From contig JAFZBN010000017.1 of assembly GCA_017561715.1 (NCBI GenBank), forward strand, positions 1 to 64,000: a stretch of DNA of 64,000 bases, written 5' to 3'. Source of the DNA: Clostridiales bacterium (GTDB taxonomy: Bacteria; Bacillota; Clostridia; Saccharofermentanales; Saccharofermentanaceae). The translations under genes were made by a program, and so were the position numbers. Each line of letters begins with the position of its first letter. Within the stretch, counting starts at the first letter, position 1. Positions 36,325 to 44,313 of this stretch are shown here, piece after piece. Below the pieces are notes generated by a model, which was not told where the DNA came from, did no database searches, and worked only from the letters and a program-made list of their open reading frames with translations.

Positions 36325-37633
36325 GCTCGTCGATCACTCGCTTCATCTTACCCTCAGACCTCGGAAGACTTCTCGGCTCGCAGAGCTTGATCTTCGCGTG
36401 GATACCGGTCATGGATGCGATCTCGCCTTCGAGCATTCTTTCCGTGTTCTCGATCTCACGGATGGAGTCGGAGAAGAACGACGGTGTCATCTCGACTTTT
36501 ACTACCATTCTGTCGAGATTGTTTACGCGATCGAGATAAATCATGTAGTGCGGCTCGACCTCACTGTGAGCAAGAAGAACTGCTTCGATCTGAGACGGGA
36601 ATACGTTAACACCGCGGATGATCATCATGTCGTCAGCACGTCCTGTTACCTTCTCGATCTTCGGTGTTGTACGTCCGCACTCACACTTGCCGTGGTAAAG
36701 GCGTGTAAGGTCATGTGTGTTATAACGCAGGAGCGGTACACCTTCCTTACTGATAGAGGAGAATACGAGTTCACCGATCTCTCCGTCCGGGAGGACCTCT
36801 CCTGTCTCCGGATCTACGATCTCCGGAATGAAGTGGTCAGATTCGATGTGGATCAGGTCAGACTTGTCGCAGGAGCATCCTACACCAGGTCCGCAGATCT
36901 CTGTAAGACCATAGATATCGAAAGCACGCAGACCAAGCTTTTCTTCGATCTGATCTCTCATCTCAAGTGTCCATGCCTCAGCGCCGAAGATACCACAGCG
37001 GAGGTTAAGTTCACTCTTATCGATGCCGGCAGCTTCGAGCTGGTCGGCGATATGCAGTGCGTATGTCGGTGTGCACATCAGGACTTCCGGCTTCCACTCA
37101 CGAAGGATCGTGATCTGTCTTGCCGTATTACCGCCGGATACCGGAATCGCTGTCGCCCCGAGCTTGGCACAGGCAAAGTGCGGTCCGAGACCTCCTGTGA
37201 ACAGGCCGTAACCGTATGCAATATGTACGAGGTCACCCTTCTGCACGCCGGATCTTGCCATCGCGCGGCAGAGTACGGAGTTCCAAAGATCTACATCGTT
37301 AGCGGTATAACCGACGACCTTCATCTTACCTGTCGTACCGGAAGAAGCATGTACACGAACGAGCTGATCACGCGGTACCGCCAGCGTTCCGAACGGATAG
37401 TTGTCTCTGAAATCGAATTTGTCCGTGAACGGCAGTTTCGGAAGATCCGCGACACTCTTGATGTCGCCCGGCTCTACACCCTTTTCTTCCATACGTTTTC
37501 TGTAGTACGGAACGTTCTCCCACATGCGGTTGACACACTTAATCAGACGTTCGCTCTGTACCTTCGCGCGCTCGTCATCAGACATGCACTCGGCTTTCGG
37601 ATCATAGATCCATGAGTTCACTTCTCTTCTCAT
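36311..37633 (-). CDS. paaK: Phenylacetate-CoA ligase
   Basis: AMP-forming ligase that activates phenylacetate, or a related aryl acid, to its CoA thioester. 440 residues, the family length. Motifs are HASSGTTGKMKV (nucleotide loop, about 95), YGLTE (about 230), GRADDMMIIRGVNVFP and the C-terminal catalytic lysine region RSEGKMKRV. The start at 37633 lies just past the T-box terminator with AGG upstream; the frame reaches 37669 inside the terminator stem, which is not credible. In anaerobes this enzyme often works with arylpyruvate:ferredoxin oxidoreductase in aromatic amino acid turnover; no such gene is in the window. It is under a T-box leader, an unusual control for this family. Confidence 0.93.
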   Translation of the reverse strand: MRREVNSWIYDPKAECMSDDERAKVQSERLIKCVNRMWENVPYYRKRMEEKGVEPGDIKSVADLPKLPFTDKFDFRDNYPFGTLAVPRDQLVRVHASSGTTGKMKVVGYTANDVDLWNSVLCRAMARSGVQKGDLVHIAYGYGLFTGGLGPHFACAKLGATAIPVSGGNTARQITILREWKPEVLMCTPTYALHIADQLEAAGIDKSELNLRCGIFGAEAWTLEMRDQIEEKLGLRAFDIYGLTEICGPGVGCSCDKSDLIHIESDHFIPEIVDPETGEVLPDGEIGELVFSSISKEGVPLLRYNTHDLTRLYHGKCECGRTTPKIEKVTGRADDMMIIRGVNVFPSQIEAVLLAHSEVEPHYMIYLDRVNNLDRMVVKVEMTPSFFSDSIREIENTERMLEGEIASMTGIHAKIKLCEPRSLPRSEGKMKRVIDERFKK

Positions 37634-37667
37634 CTTTACTACCTGCCTTTCGTTTTCTGACGGCAAC

Positions 37668-37706
37668 AAAAAGTCCCATTGCCGTCGTTTCCTTCAGCAA
37701 TGGGAC
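37668..37706 (-). terminator. T-box attenuator terminator before paaK
   Basis: On the minus strand GTCCCATTGC (37697-37706) pairs with GCAATGGGAC (37673-37682) in a 10-bp stem followed by TTTTT. The 5' arm lies just after the T-box sequence, as needed for terminator/antiterminator switching. Confidence 0.92.
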
Positions 37707-37975
37707 GAAATATCTATCTCGCGGTACCACCCATTTTCGAGCCTTTTCTTCTTGAAAAGCACTCGCACTCTCAAGGCCTATCAGCCTCTGCCCCAAGTAA
37801 CGGCGGGCTCTCCGTATCCACCTACTTACATCGCGCGTTGCCATGTGTTCTGCAGATCTGCTCAGGAGTGAACTTCGACTGATCTTCTCTCGTATGCCGG
37901 CTCTCAATTCTTCCGCCGGCACGCCCTGTACGTCTTCGGATCGCTACTTTTCTCCGTCAGTGCATTTGTATTATT
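37668..37975 (-). promoter_or_regulatory. T-box riboswitch leader, probably Phe-specific
   Basis: About 305-nt leader on the minus strand. The antiterminator T-box TGGGTGGTACCGCG is at 37720-37733. Upstream are a Stem I with a GGAGAAAAGTAG base, an apical GCCGGC...GCCGGC arm and a stem III-like ACGG...CCGT. The specifier region reads GAAGTTCACTCCTGAG. By comparison with other T-boxes, the triplet before A is TTC (Phe); a shift would give GTT (Val). Uncharged tRNA would open the terminator and switch on paaK. Specifier assignment is inference; the T-box itself is clear. Confidence 0.9.
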
Positions 37976-37981
37976 AAGCAG

Positions 37982-38010
37982 ATTATGCGTTCAAATATTT
38001 GCAATGTCAA
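37982..38010 (-). promoter_or_regulatory. Promoter of the T-box/paaK transcript
   Basis: On the minus strand there is TTGACA (38005-38010), 17 bp, CATAAT (37982-37987), directly upstream of the T-box leader. Confidence 0.85.
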
Positions 38011-38257
38011 TACTTTTCTATATATAAAGAAGCATCGTTCAACCAGGAAGCGCGCATTTCCCGTCTTTTCCGCTGTTTGAAAAGATCCCTTCGGCCGCCC
38101 GTTCAATCGGATTTTTAAAAAAAGCAAATCCGTATTCAAATCTGAACATGAGTACGGTATCATCACCTATCAGTATTACTTTTATATTATATATTCCGCG
38201 GAGAATATGGTTATTAAATCAATTTCCTTACAATACTGTAAACAACCACAAAAACTA

Positions 38258-38285
38258 TTGACACTCAAAAAGTTAAGTTGATAAA
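38258..38285 (+). promoter_or_regulatory. Promoter candidate for the peptide-lyase operon
   Basis: TTGACA (38258-38263), 16 bp, GATAAA (38280-38285). The flanking 38150-38300 stretch is clearly AT-rich. The leader to the first ATG would be about 195 nt. Confidence 0.55.
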
Positions 38286-38392
38286 CTTTAGCGAATCTCC
38301 AAAGATGGTGTATCGTTCAACTGACAGCTGCAATCTTAGTTAATTTTTTGTTTTCCATATTCTGCAAAAGAACTTATCGATGTCGGAGCGTC

Positions 38393-38444
38393 AGTATCGC
38401 GCCATTCCCGGTCTGCTTTCGGATACTATTGCCGGGTTTTATTT
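38393..38444 (+). promoter_or_regulatory. Structured leader, possible pseudoknot/attenuator
   Basis: Two interleaved pairings: AGTATC (38393-38398) with GATACT (38422-38427), and CCCGG (38407-38411) with CCGGG (38432-38436), the latter followed by TTTTATTT. The interleaved order allows an H-type pseudoknot or mutually exclusive terminator/antiterminator helices. It matches no riboswitch class I know. Confidence 0.35.
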
Positions 38445-38488
38445 CGGTAATGTCCACTGACAAATTATATAAACAAGAGGAAAAGAAA

Positions 38489-38602
38489 ATGAGGGAAGAA
38501 TACACAAGAATCGAAATTGAAATGATTCAGTTTGAAAGCTGCGATGTCATCACAAGCTCGGAATGGGAAGAAAACGAGATTCGCGAAATAGACAAAGGCT
38601 GA
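38489..38602 (+). CDS. 37-residue acidic peptide with DVIT motif
   Basis: Short gene ATG to TGA, with AGAGG 8 nt before the ATG. The peptide is acidic, with a regular EIEMIQFES...DVITSS pattern and no signal peptide, and it ends EIREIDKG. I recall many similar tiny proteins (E/K-rich N terminus, then F-E-x-x-D-V-I-x-T/S) encoded in gut Clostridia, function unknown to me. It lies 45 bp ahead of the large secreted lyase and shares its leader, so co-expression is likely. It could be a leader peptide, a precursor peptide or a small regulator. Confidence 0.65.
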   Translation: MREEYTRIEIEMIQFESCDVITSSEWEENEIREIDKG

Positions 38603-38647
38603 AACATCAGCACATGTTTTTGCGGATTCAGATATTGAGGTAGTAGT

Positions 38648-41533
38648 ATGAAAAAATCCATGTTAAGCGTACTTCTGGTGTTTGTAATGCTGATCGGTAT
38701 GGTGCCGACTTGCGTTTTTGCAAGTAGCCTGCTGACTTCGGATGATTACGGCAGTTTTATTGATGGAGATCAGCTCATCAACGATATCATTGAAACAAGC
38801 GGCATGAATGCGCATCCGAGAATCATCATGTCAAAAGAGAAGTTTGAGGCCTTGAGAGCACAAGAAGGGAAAAATACGGTGACAGGTATTCTTCTTGAAG
38901 AACTCCGTGGGGAAGCGGACAATATTCTTAAATCCAGAAAAAACAAGCCCATAACATATGAACTAGACAGCGAGGGGCACCTTCTCGAAACATCGAAAAA
39001 AGTGCAGCGCGGCGTGGCGACCCTTGCTTTGGCATATAATATTTTCGAAAAGGTAGAATATGCCGAACAGGCCTACGCGGACCTGGAAGCTGCATGTGGA
39101 TTCTCGGACTGGATGCCGGAACATTTCTTAGATACAGCGGAAATGTGTACAGCCTTTGCATATGGTTATGATTGGCTCTATCACTGGATGAAGCCTGAAC
39201 AGCGGGATTTGATCCGAACCAACTTGATCGAAAAAGGCTTGAAACAGGTTATGGTGGATTATACGAAGGATGAAACTGAATTCTCTCGCACATACTACTG
39301 GTATCTGGCTGATGAAGGAGACAACTGGCAGTTTGTCTGCACCGGGGGTACGAATCTGGCGGCCCTTGCTATCGGAGATGAGGAGGATGCAAGAGAGACT
39401 GCCTCTTCGGTTCTGACTTATGGGTTCAAGAGAGCATATTCCTGTGTCCGTATCGGATATGGCAGACCGGATGGAACGTATAAAGAGGGACTCGGGTATT
39501 GGGATTACGCTACCTATTATCTCGGACTTCAATCCTCCGCGCTGAAAAGTGCAGCAGGGACCGACTATGGTCTTGCCGATTATGAGGGCATAGCAAGATC
39601 CGCTGATTTTGTACGCTATATGAGTTCCAACACACCGACAGCTTTTAATTTCGGGGATGACCGTGTGGACCGCAATACCGCATGGGCAGTCTTTCTGTGG
39701 CTCGGCGAGCAGCTTCATTCACCGGAGTTATCTGCTATACGCCTTCGATATATTCCTGAAGATCCTGACTTCAATTATCTGGATGTTCTGTGGATCGACG
39801 AGAGCAAACAGACCGGTGAGGAAATCAATAAAGAAACCGATTGGGGATTTGTCGGCGCGTACAATGCAAGCTTTAGAACGACATGGGATAAGAGCGGCCT
39901 TGTGGCGGCACTTCATACCGGCGAAAACGACTATCACTATCACGGACACTTCGATCTGGGCTCGTTCTATATCGAAGCAAACGGCAAACGGTTCTTTACG
40001 GATGTGGGAAATGAAAACTATAAGCTCGATGACCGTAAATATTCATACCGGATCAAAGCGGAGGGACACAATACGATCGTCATCAATCCAACAGAGGATA
40101 TCGACCAGGCGGATAACGTAATCTGTCCTGTAACAGAGTACAGAAGTGGAAATGAGGCCTACGCCATCACGGACCTGACCGAAGCATATGCGCCGAGCGG
40201 GGCCGATAAAGTGGTACGCGGCATGAAAATGATCAAGGACAAGGAATGCGTGATCATCCAGGATGAGATATCTCTGGATGAACCGGGTGAGATATACTGG
40301 TTCGCGCACTCCAAGGGGCAGATCGAAGTTGCTTCTGACGGGAAAAGCGCGATCGTAACCGTCGATTCTGAAAGATTATGGGTGAAGCTTCTTAGCGAGG
40401 ACGGTCAGTTTACCGTGATGGAAGCAGAACCGCTTCCGACATCTAAGAAGGTACCGGGCGCGTCGGCGAATAACGATTTCAGAAAGCTGGCCGTGCATCT
40501 GACGAATACGAAAGACACGACGATCTCGGTGGCGTTTATCCCGCTGCAAAACGGTGAAAACACTCCTTCCTGGACACCGTCTGTGACTTCTATTTCCGAA
40601 TGGACTTCCGAGGATGAGACGGTGGATATGGGCCTCGGCGCACGCCTGTGCGGCTGTACGCTGAGTCTTTCCGGCGATATCGGAATGAATTACTATATGG
40701 ATCTTTCTTCGGCAGATCTTTCTGAAGATGCATATGTGGAGTTTACTGTTCCTTCCGGCGACAAGACCGAGACCCAGAAGGTCTATGTTCAGGCGAAAGC
40801 AGGAGAGGATAGAAACATCGCGAAGACTGTTTCCAAAGGAAATAAGACCTATTATGTATTCAAGTGCCAGGTAGCCGCGAAGGACTTCGCGCCGATGATC
40901 GATGTACTTCTGGTCGATGGCGGAAAAACCGGCAAGAAGCATTCTTATTCCGTGAAGCAGTATGCCGAATATATCCTTTCCCATACTAACGATAAAACGG
41001 AGTATAAGAAAGCAGAGCCTTTGGTAAAAGCACTTGTCTGCTATTGTACGTGGGCCCAGTGTTACTTTGATATTGACGATACTCTTATTGACCCGTCATA
41101 TAAGAATTACGATGTTATCGATTCCGTTACCGCTCAGGAATTGAAAGCAGCGGCACCGGCTACTTCTGTTGCCCTGGGTCAGATCCCGGAGGTAACTTAT
41201 GAAGGTGCGACGCTCTCTCTTAACTCGGAGACAACTCTTTCTTTGTATTTCACAAGCAGTGAGGAGCTGACCTTCTCCTGCGATCACAGCAATAAGCTGG
41301 AGATTGCGAAAGTGAATGATTACCAGGTCGTGCGGATCCGGGGAATCCTGGCTTCCGACCTCGACGAGGTTTTCGAAATGAAGGTCATCTGCGGAGAAAA
41401 CGAGGGCATGGTCAGATATTGTGCTCTGAACTATATAGCAAATTGCGTCAGCAGAAATCATGAGGATGAAACATTGCCCAATCTGGTAAAAGCACTGTAT
41501 TTATATCACAAAGAAGCAGAGGCATATATCTGA
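38648..41533 (+). CDS. Secreted heparinase II/III-like polysaccharide lyase with C-terminal modules
   Basis: 961 residues. A signal peptide (about 1-25) is followed by an alpha/alpha-toroid region (about 50-380; examples PRIIMSKEKFEAL, FAYGYDWLYHWM, GRPDGTYKEGLGYWDYATYY). The heparinase II/III-like beta domain follows, with YHYHGHFDLGSF (near residue 430) and GHNTIVIN, the usual metal/substrate motif. Two related modules end the protein: about 670-810 (SLSGDIGMNYYMDL...YSVKQYAEYIL...LVKALVCY) and about 840-961 (ATLSLNSETTLSLYF...LVKALYLY). It probably cleaves uronic-acid polysaccharides outside the cell. No anchor or sorting motif is seen. It follows the peptide gene and precedes a terminator. 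Base use around it is more AT-rich than its neighbours. Confidence 0.82.
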   Translation: MKKSMLSVLLVFVMLIGMVPTCVFASSLLTSDDYGSFIDGDQLINDIIETSGMNAHPRIIMSKEKFEALRAQEGKNTVTGILLEELRGEADNILKSRKNKPITYELDSEGHLLETSKKVQRGVATLALAYNIFEKVEYAEQAYADLEAACGFSDWMPEHFLDTAEMCTAFAYGYDWLYHWMKPEQRDLIRTNLIEKGLKQVMVDYTKDETEFSRTYYWYLADEGDNWQFVCTGGTNLAALAIGDEEDARETASSVLTYGFKRAYSCVRIGYGRPDGTYKEGLGYWDYATYYLGLQSSALKSAAGTDYGLADYEGIARSADFVRYMSSNTPTAFNFGDDRVDRNTAWAVFLWLGEQLHSPELSAIRLRYIPEDPDFNYLDVLWIDESKQTGEEINKETDWGFVGAYNASFRTTWDKSGLVAALHTGENDYHYHGHFDLGSFYIEANGKRFFTDVGNENYKLDDRKYSYRIKAEGHNTIVINPTEDIDQADNVICPVTEYRSGNEAYAITDLTEAYAPSGADKVVRGMKMIKDKECVIIQDEISLDEPGEIYWFAHSKGQIEVASDGKSAIVTVDSERLWVKLLSEDGQFTVMEAEPLPTSKKVPGASANNDFRKLAVHLTNTKDTTISVAFIPLQNGENTPSWTPSVTSISEWTSEDETVDMGLGARLCGCTLSLSGDIGMNYYMDLSSADLSEDAYVEFTVPSGDKTETQKVYVQAKAGEDRNIAKTVSKGNKTYYVFKCQVAAKDFAPMIDVLLVDGGKTGKKHSYSVKQYAEYILSHTNDKTEYKKAEPLVKALVCYCTWAQCYFDIDDTLIDPSYKNYDVIDSVTAQELKAAAPATSVALGQIPEVTYEGATLSLNSETTLSLYFTSSEELTFSCDHSNKLEIAKVNDYQVVRIRGILASDLDEVFEMKVICGENEGMVRYCALNYIANCVSRNHEDETLPNLVKALYLYHKEAEAYI

Positions 41534-41558
41534 TAAGGCAGAACTGTCTGAAATGAAA

Positions 41559-41590
41559 AAACGCGCCCCGGTCTCCCGGCACGCGTTTCT
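41559..41590 (+). terminator. Terminator of the lyase gene
   Basis: AAACGCG (41559-41565) pairs with CGCGTTT (41582-41588) around an inner CCGG/CCGG stem with a TCTC loop, then T-rich sequence. It may also serve the opposing gene ending at 41653. Confidence 0.85.
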
Positions 41591-41652
41591 TCAATCCAGT
41601 TTCTTTTTCCGGCTACGCTAAATGGCCATTTCCGAAGTGTCCTGTTTCAGTA

Positions 41653-42039
41653 TCAGCCTTTCTTCGCGTCGCCTTTCTTCTTATCCTTTTTTGCGTCCTT
41701 ATCGTCCTTCTTGGACTCGGATTTCTTTTCCTTCTTCTCTGCATCCTTGATATCGTCTTCATCACGAAGGTCTACATGGATGCCGAATACGTTTACATCG
41801 ACTCCGGCATCATCCACGAGAACGTCCAGACCCGGAAGGTCTACAACGACACTGTCGTCATCCACGGTGATGAATTCGATCTTCGGAGGAAGATCATCCC
41901 AGCGGTTATCACGAATGCGGTCGGCAAGTTCTTTCGTACCACTGATCATATAAAATCCCGCGCTGATGAAAAGGAAGACCATTGACATCGCGAAGCACGC
42001 GACCATGATCACGATTGCGATAGCAGTTCTGTTTTTCAT
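41653..42039 (-). CDS. Small membrane protein, third gene of PadR operon
   Basis: 128 residues. One N-terminal transmembrane helix (about 7-30), a short strand-rich part with repeated DVxVDV-like segments (ITVDDDSVVVDLPGLDVLVDD), then a highly charged Lys/Asp tail of about 35 residues. The DVNVFGIHVD stretch resembles the start of DUF4097-like adhesin strands, but it is far shorter. The ATG overlaps the DUF1700 stop by 4 nt. Role unknown; position suggests it acts with the DUF1700 protein in the envelope. Confidence 0.7.
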   Translation of the reverse strand: MKNRTAIAIVIMVACFAMSMVFLFISAGFYMISGTKELADRIRDNRWDDLPPKIEFITVDDDSVVVDLPGLDVLVDDAGVDVNVFGIHVDLRDEDDIKDAEKKEKKSESKKDDKDAKKDKKKGDAKKG

Positions 42040-42869
42040 GCGTTGCCTCCTTTCGCGCCGTTTCCGTTGATCTTAAAGATGTAACGGAAATAAGCGATCG
42101 TTCCGAGGATGAATCCCTTGGCCGCAAAATATGCTACGAAGAGCTCCGCGATCGCCGCGAAGATCAGGCTGATGCCCAGGCAGATCGTGCCGGCGACAGC
42201 TGTTGTAAGGGAAGCCGCCCAGCAGAAAAGTACTCCGGCGATGATGCCTGTAAGGATCGGTGTAGCAATAAGCAGAAGCAAAAGTGCCAGTGCGATGAGC
42301 CATACCGGGATGAATACGAAGATGGTGAACAGGATCGCAAACGCGAGGTTGTGTTCTTTCTTTTCCGCCTTCATCCGGTTCGGATCCTGTGCCGGATACA
42401 TGGTGTAATCCGGAAGATCTACCTGCTTTTTGCCCTGCGGCTCGACCGGTGCGTATTCTTCTTTTGCCTTTGCGCCTGTATGAGCGAACTTGTAGTTTGC
42501 GGGCTCTTTCTTCGGAGCTCTGTTGACTACCGGCTTTGCGACTACCGGATCACAGAAGCCTGCGGCCGTCTGCGGTCCGACACCACGTCCGAGGATCATG
42601 CCCGTCTTGATCGGGATGATCGGGAACTGCGGATCGCTTGCCGCTTCTGCAGCGGAAGCTACATCAAAATTCGGGATCTCATCGGAAAGATAGATCTGAG
42701 CGACTTCTTCCGGAGAACCCAGCTTCGCTGCGATCTCTTCCTCGGTCTTTCCCTCGGAAACACCGATATCGAAGTGTGTTTCAAACTCTTTTGCGATCTC
42801 CTCCACATCATTGGAAGGAAGTCTCTTCAACTGCGCACGGAGCGCAGAAACATAATCTCTTTTATTCAT
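42036..42869 (-). CDS. DUF1700 family membrane protein
   Basis: 277 residues. The N-terminal DUF1700 segment (MNKRDYVSALRAQLKRLP...EIAKEFETHFDIGVSEGKTEEEIAAKLGSPEEVAQIY) is cytoplasmic. It is followed by a long linker of about 100 residues and two to four hydrophobic segments (about 175-260). The family usually sits between a PadR regulator and a DUF4097-like protein and is thought to belong to envelope-stress modules; that context is matched here. It overlaps the padR stop and the next start by 4 nt each, so translation is coupled. Confidence 0.87.
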   Translation of the reverse strand: MNKRDYVSALRAQLKRLPSNDVEEIAKEFETHFDIGVSEGKTEEEIAAKLGSPEEVAQIYLSDEIPNFDVASAAEAASDPQFPIIPIKTGMILGRGVGPQTAAGFCDPVVAKPVVNRAPKKEPANYKFAHTGAKAKEEYAPVEPQGKKQVDLPDYTMYPAQDPNRMKAEKKEHNLAFAILFTIFVFIPVWLIALALLLLLIATPILTGIIAGVLFCWAASLTTAVAGTICLGISLIFAAIAELFVAYFAAKGFILGTIAYFRYIFKINGNGAKGGNA

Positions 42870-43183
42870 GCGCTTTTCCCTCCTACGATCTTATTTACGC
42901 TCGCCGTAAAGGAATTCCAGTCATCCAGAAGTTCCTGAAGACGGACCTTACCCATGGCTGTCAGGCTGTAGTATTTTCTCGGCGGACCGCTCTGCGATTC
43001 CTGAAGGTAGGAAGCGACCAGTCCGTCGGCCGCGAGTTTTCGAAGAAGCGGATACACAGTTCCGTCTGAGATCATGATGGTCTCGGAAAGTGTGCTTGCC
43101 AGTTCGTATCCGTAGCGGTCACTGTCATTGAGCATCGCCAGAACGCAAAGGTCGAGCACGCCTTTTTTGAATTGCACATTCAT
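42866..43183 (-). CDS. PadR family transcriptional regulator
   Basis: 105-residue winged-helix regulator: FKKGVLDLCVLAMLNDSDRYGYEL, then the recognition helix SDGTVYPLLRKLAADGLV and the wing PPRKYYSLTAMG, followed by a C-terminal dimerisation helix. A GTG six bases upstream is also open, but AGGAGG stands 9 nt before the ATG at 43183. It probably represses its own operon through the 10-bp-arm palindrome at 43242-43268. Confidence 0.92.
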   Translation of the reverse strand: MNVQFKKGVLDLCVLAMLNDSDRYGYELASTLSETIMISDGTVYPLLRKLAADGLVASYLQESQSGPPRKYYSLTAMGKVRLQELLDDWNSFTASVNKIVGGKSA

Positions 43184-43241
43184 TCTCACATTCCTCCTTT
43201 TTCTATTTACTTCGTTTCAATATCTCTCTGTTGTTTGTTGT

Positions 43242-43297
43242 TCAGTATTGTATATTCAACAATACTGATTATAAAGCGGTATTGAACTATATGTCAA
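43242..43297 (-). promoter_or_regulatory. PadR operon promoter and operator
   Basis: On the minus strand there is TTGACA (43292-43297), 18 bp, TATAAT (43268-43273). Immediately downstream is the palindrome TCAGTATTGT...ACAATACTGA (43242-43268), 10-bp arms with a 7-bp spacer, overlapping the transcription start. A repressor bound there would block RNA polymerase. Confidence 0.85.
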
Positions 43298-43363
43298 TAG
43301 TCGGAGAAAAGCGCGATATTCTTTCTATCTCGGGAAAAGCTGCGATATACGGAAGTTTCTTTC

Positions 43364-44155
43364 TCAGAAGAGGCGCGAAAAGCACACCCAGCCGTTTTCG
43401 ACGTCGATCAGGATCGCTTCCGTTCTGGGGTTTTCCTCACCCAGTTCACAGGACATGATAAAGACCTGCGTATTCGGATGTTCGTCAATATCATCGGGCA
43501 GGACGGTCTTGAAGTCAAAACTCGTGACCTTGCCGTTTTCAAGTCCGAACGCTTCTGCCATCTTCGCCTGCTGTTCCATGGAAAAAGTCGCCGACTGGGA
43601 TTCTTCTATCGTCAGCGGGTTGATGATGGCCATCTTTTCGACCTTCATCTGATATCCCGCCATCGCCGACTGCGCGCAGCAATACTCGACATACACGTAG
43701 CCTTTGCCGGAAAAGCGCCCCGATCTGAATTCAAGATCGTATCCTTCGACAACATCGGGGATCTGGTCCGGGAAGAAAAGCACCGAGTAGTCTCTGTCAT
43801 TGAGGTATTGCATGTTTTCCTCATAGGATCCGGAATCCGAAGAATCAATATTCCAGGGGACCAAAATGGAGACCGTGAGCATGAGCGCGACAAGACCGAG
43901 GCTGATGGCGGTCATGGAGATGTTGAACTGACGGGGTTTCCAGAACAAAAGGAGTTCTACGGCGATAAGCTCGACCACGGAAATGATCATGCAGAAAACG
44001 AAGACGGGAACAAGGTAGCGTTTGTAAAACACGGCAAAAAGAGCAATGGCACACGCGATCACAGCCATTGTGACGCACCCCTGCACCTTGCTTCGCATAG
44101 ACAGACCGGAAAACAGTTTTTTCGCGGAATTCTCTCCCATGCTTATATACCCCAT
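43364..44155 (-). CDS. Membrane protein of unknown function
   Basis: 263 residues. Three hydrophobic segments near the N terminus (about 28-45, 50-70, 80-100) are followed by an outside soluble domain of about 150 residues. The soluble part has strands such as VLFFPDQIPDVVEGYDLEF and ENGWVCFSRLF at the end. No family recognised. The first ATG (44155) has no ribosome binding site; the ATG at 44140 has GGGG 9 nt upstream and may be the true start. It stands alone between the PadR operon and whiA. Confidence 0.68.
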   Translation of the reverse strand: MGYISMGENSAKKLFSGLSMRSKVQGCVTMAVIACAIALFAVFYKRYLVPVFVFCMIISVVELIAVELLLFWKPRQFNISMTAISLGLVALMLTVSILVPWNIDSSDSGSYEENMQYLNDRDYSVLFFPDQIPDVVEGYDLEFRSGRFSGKGYVYVEYCCAQSAMAGYQMKVEKMAIINPLTIEESQSATFSMEQQAKMAEAFGLENGKVTSFDFKTVLPDDIDEHPNTQVFIMSCELGEENPRTEAILIDVENGWVCFSRLF

Positions 44156-44313
44156 AAACCATTCACACAGAACTTCTAAATGTTATTTTACACACTCAGA
44201 AGCAAGATATATACTAGATGAATTTTAGGGAAAACACGGATAAATCATAGAAGAAGCGATCGCATTTGCTTCTTCGGGCGATCTTATTCTCCTGATCTTC
44301 AGCCTCGCCGAGC

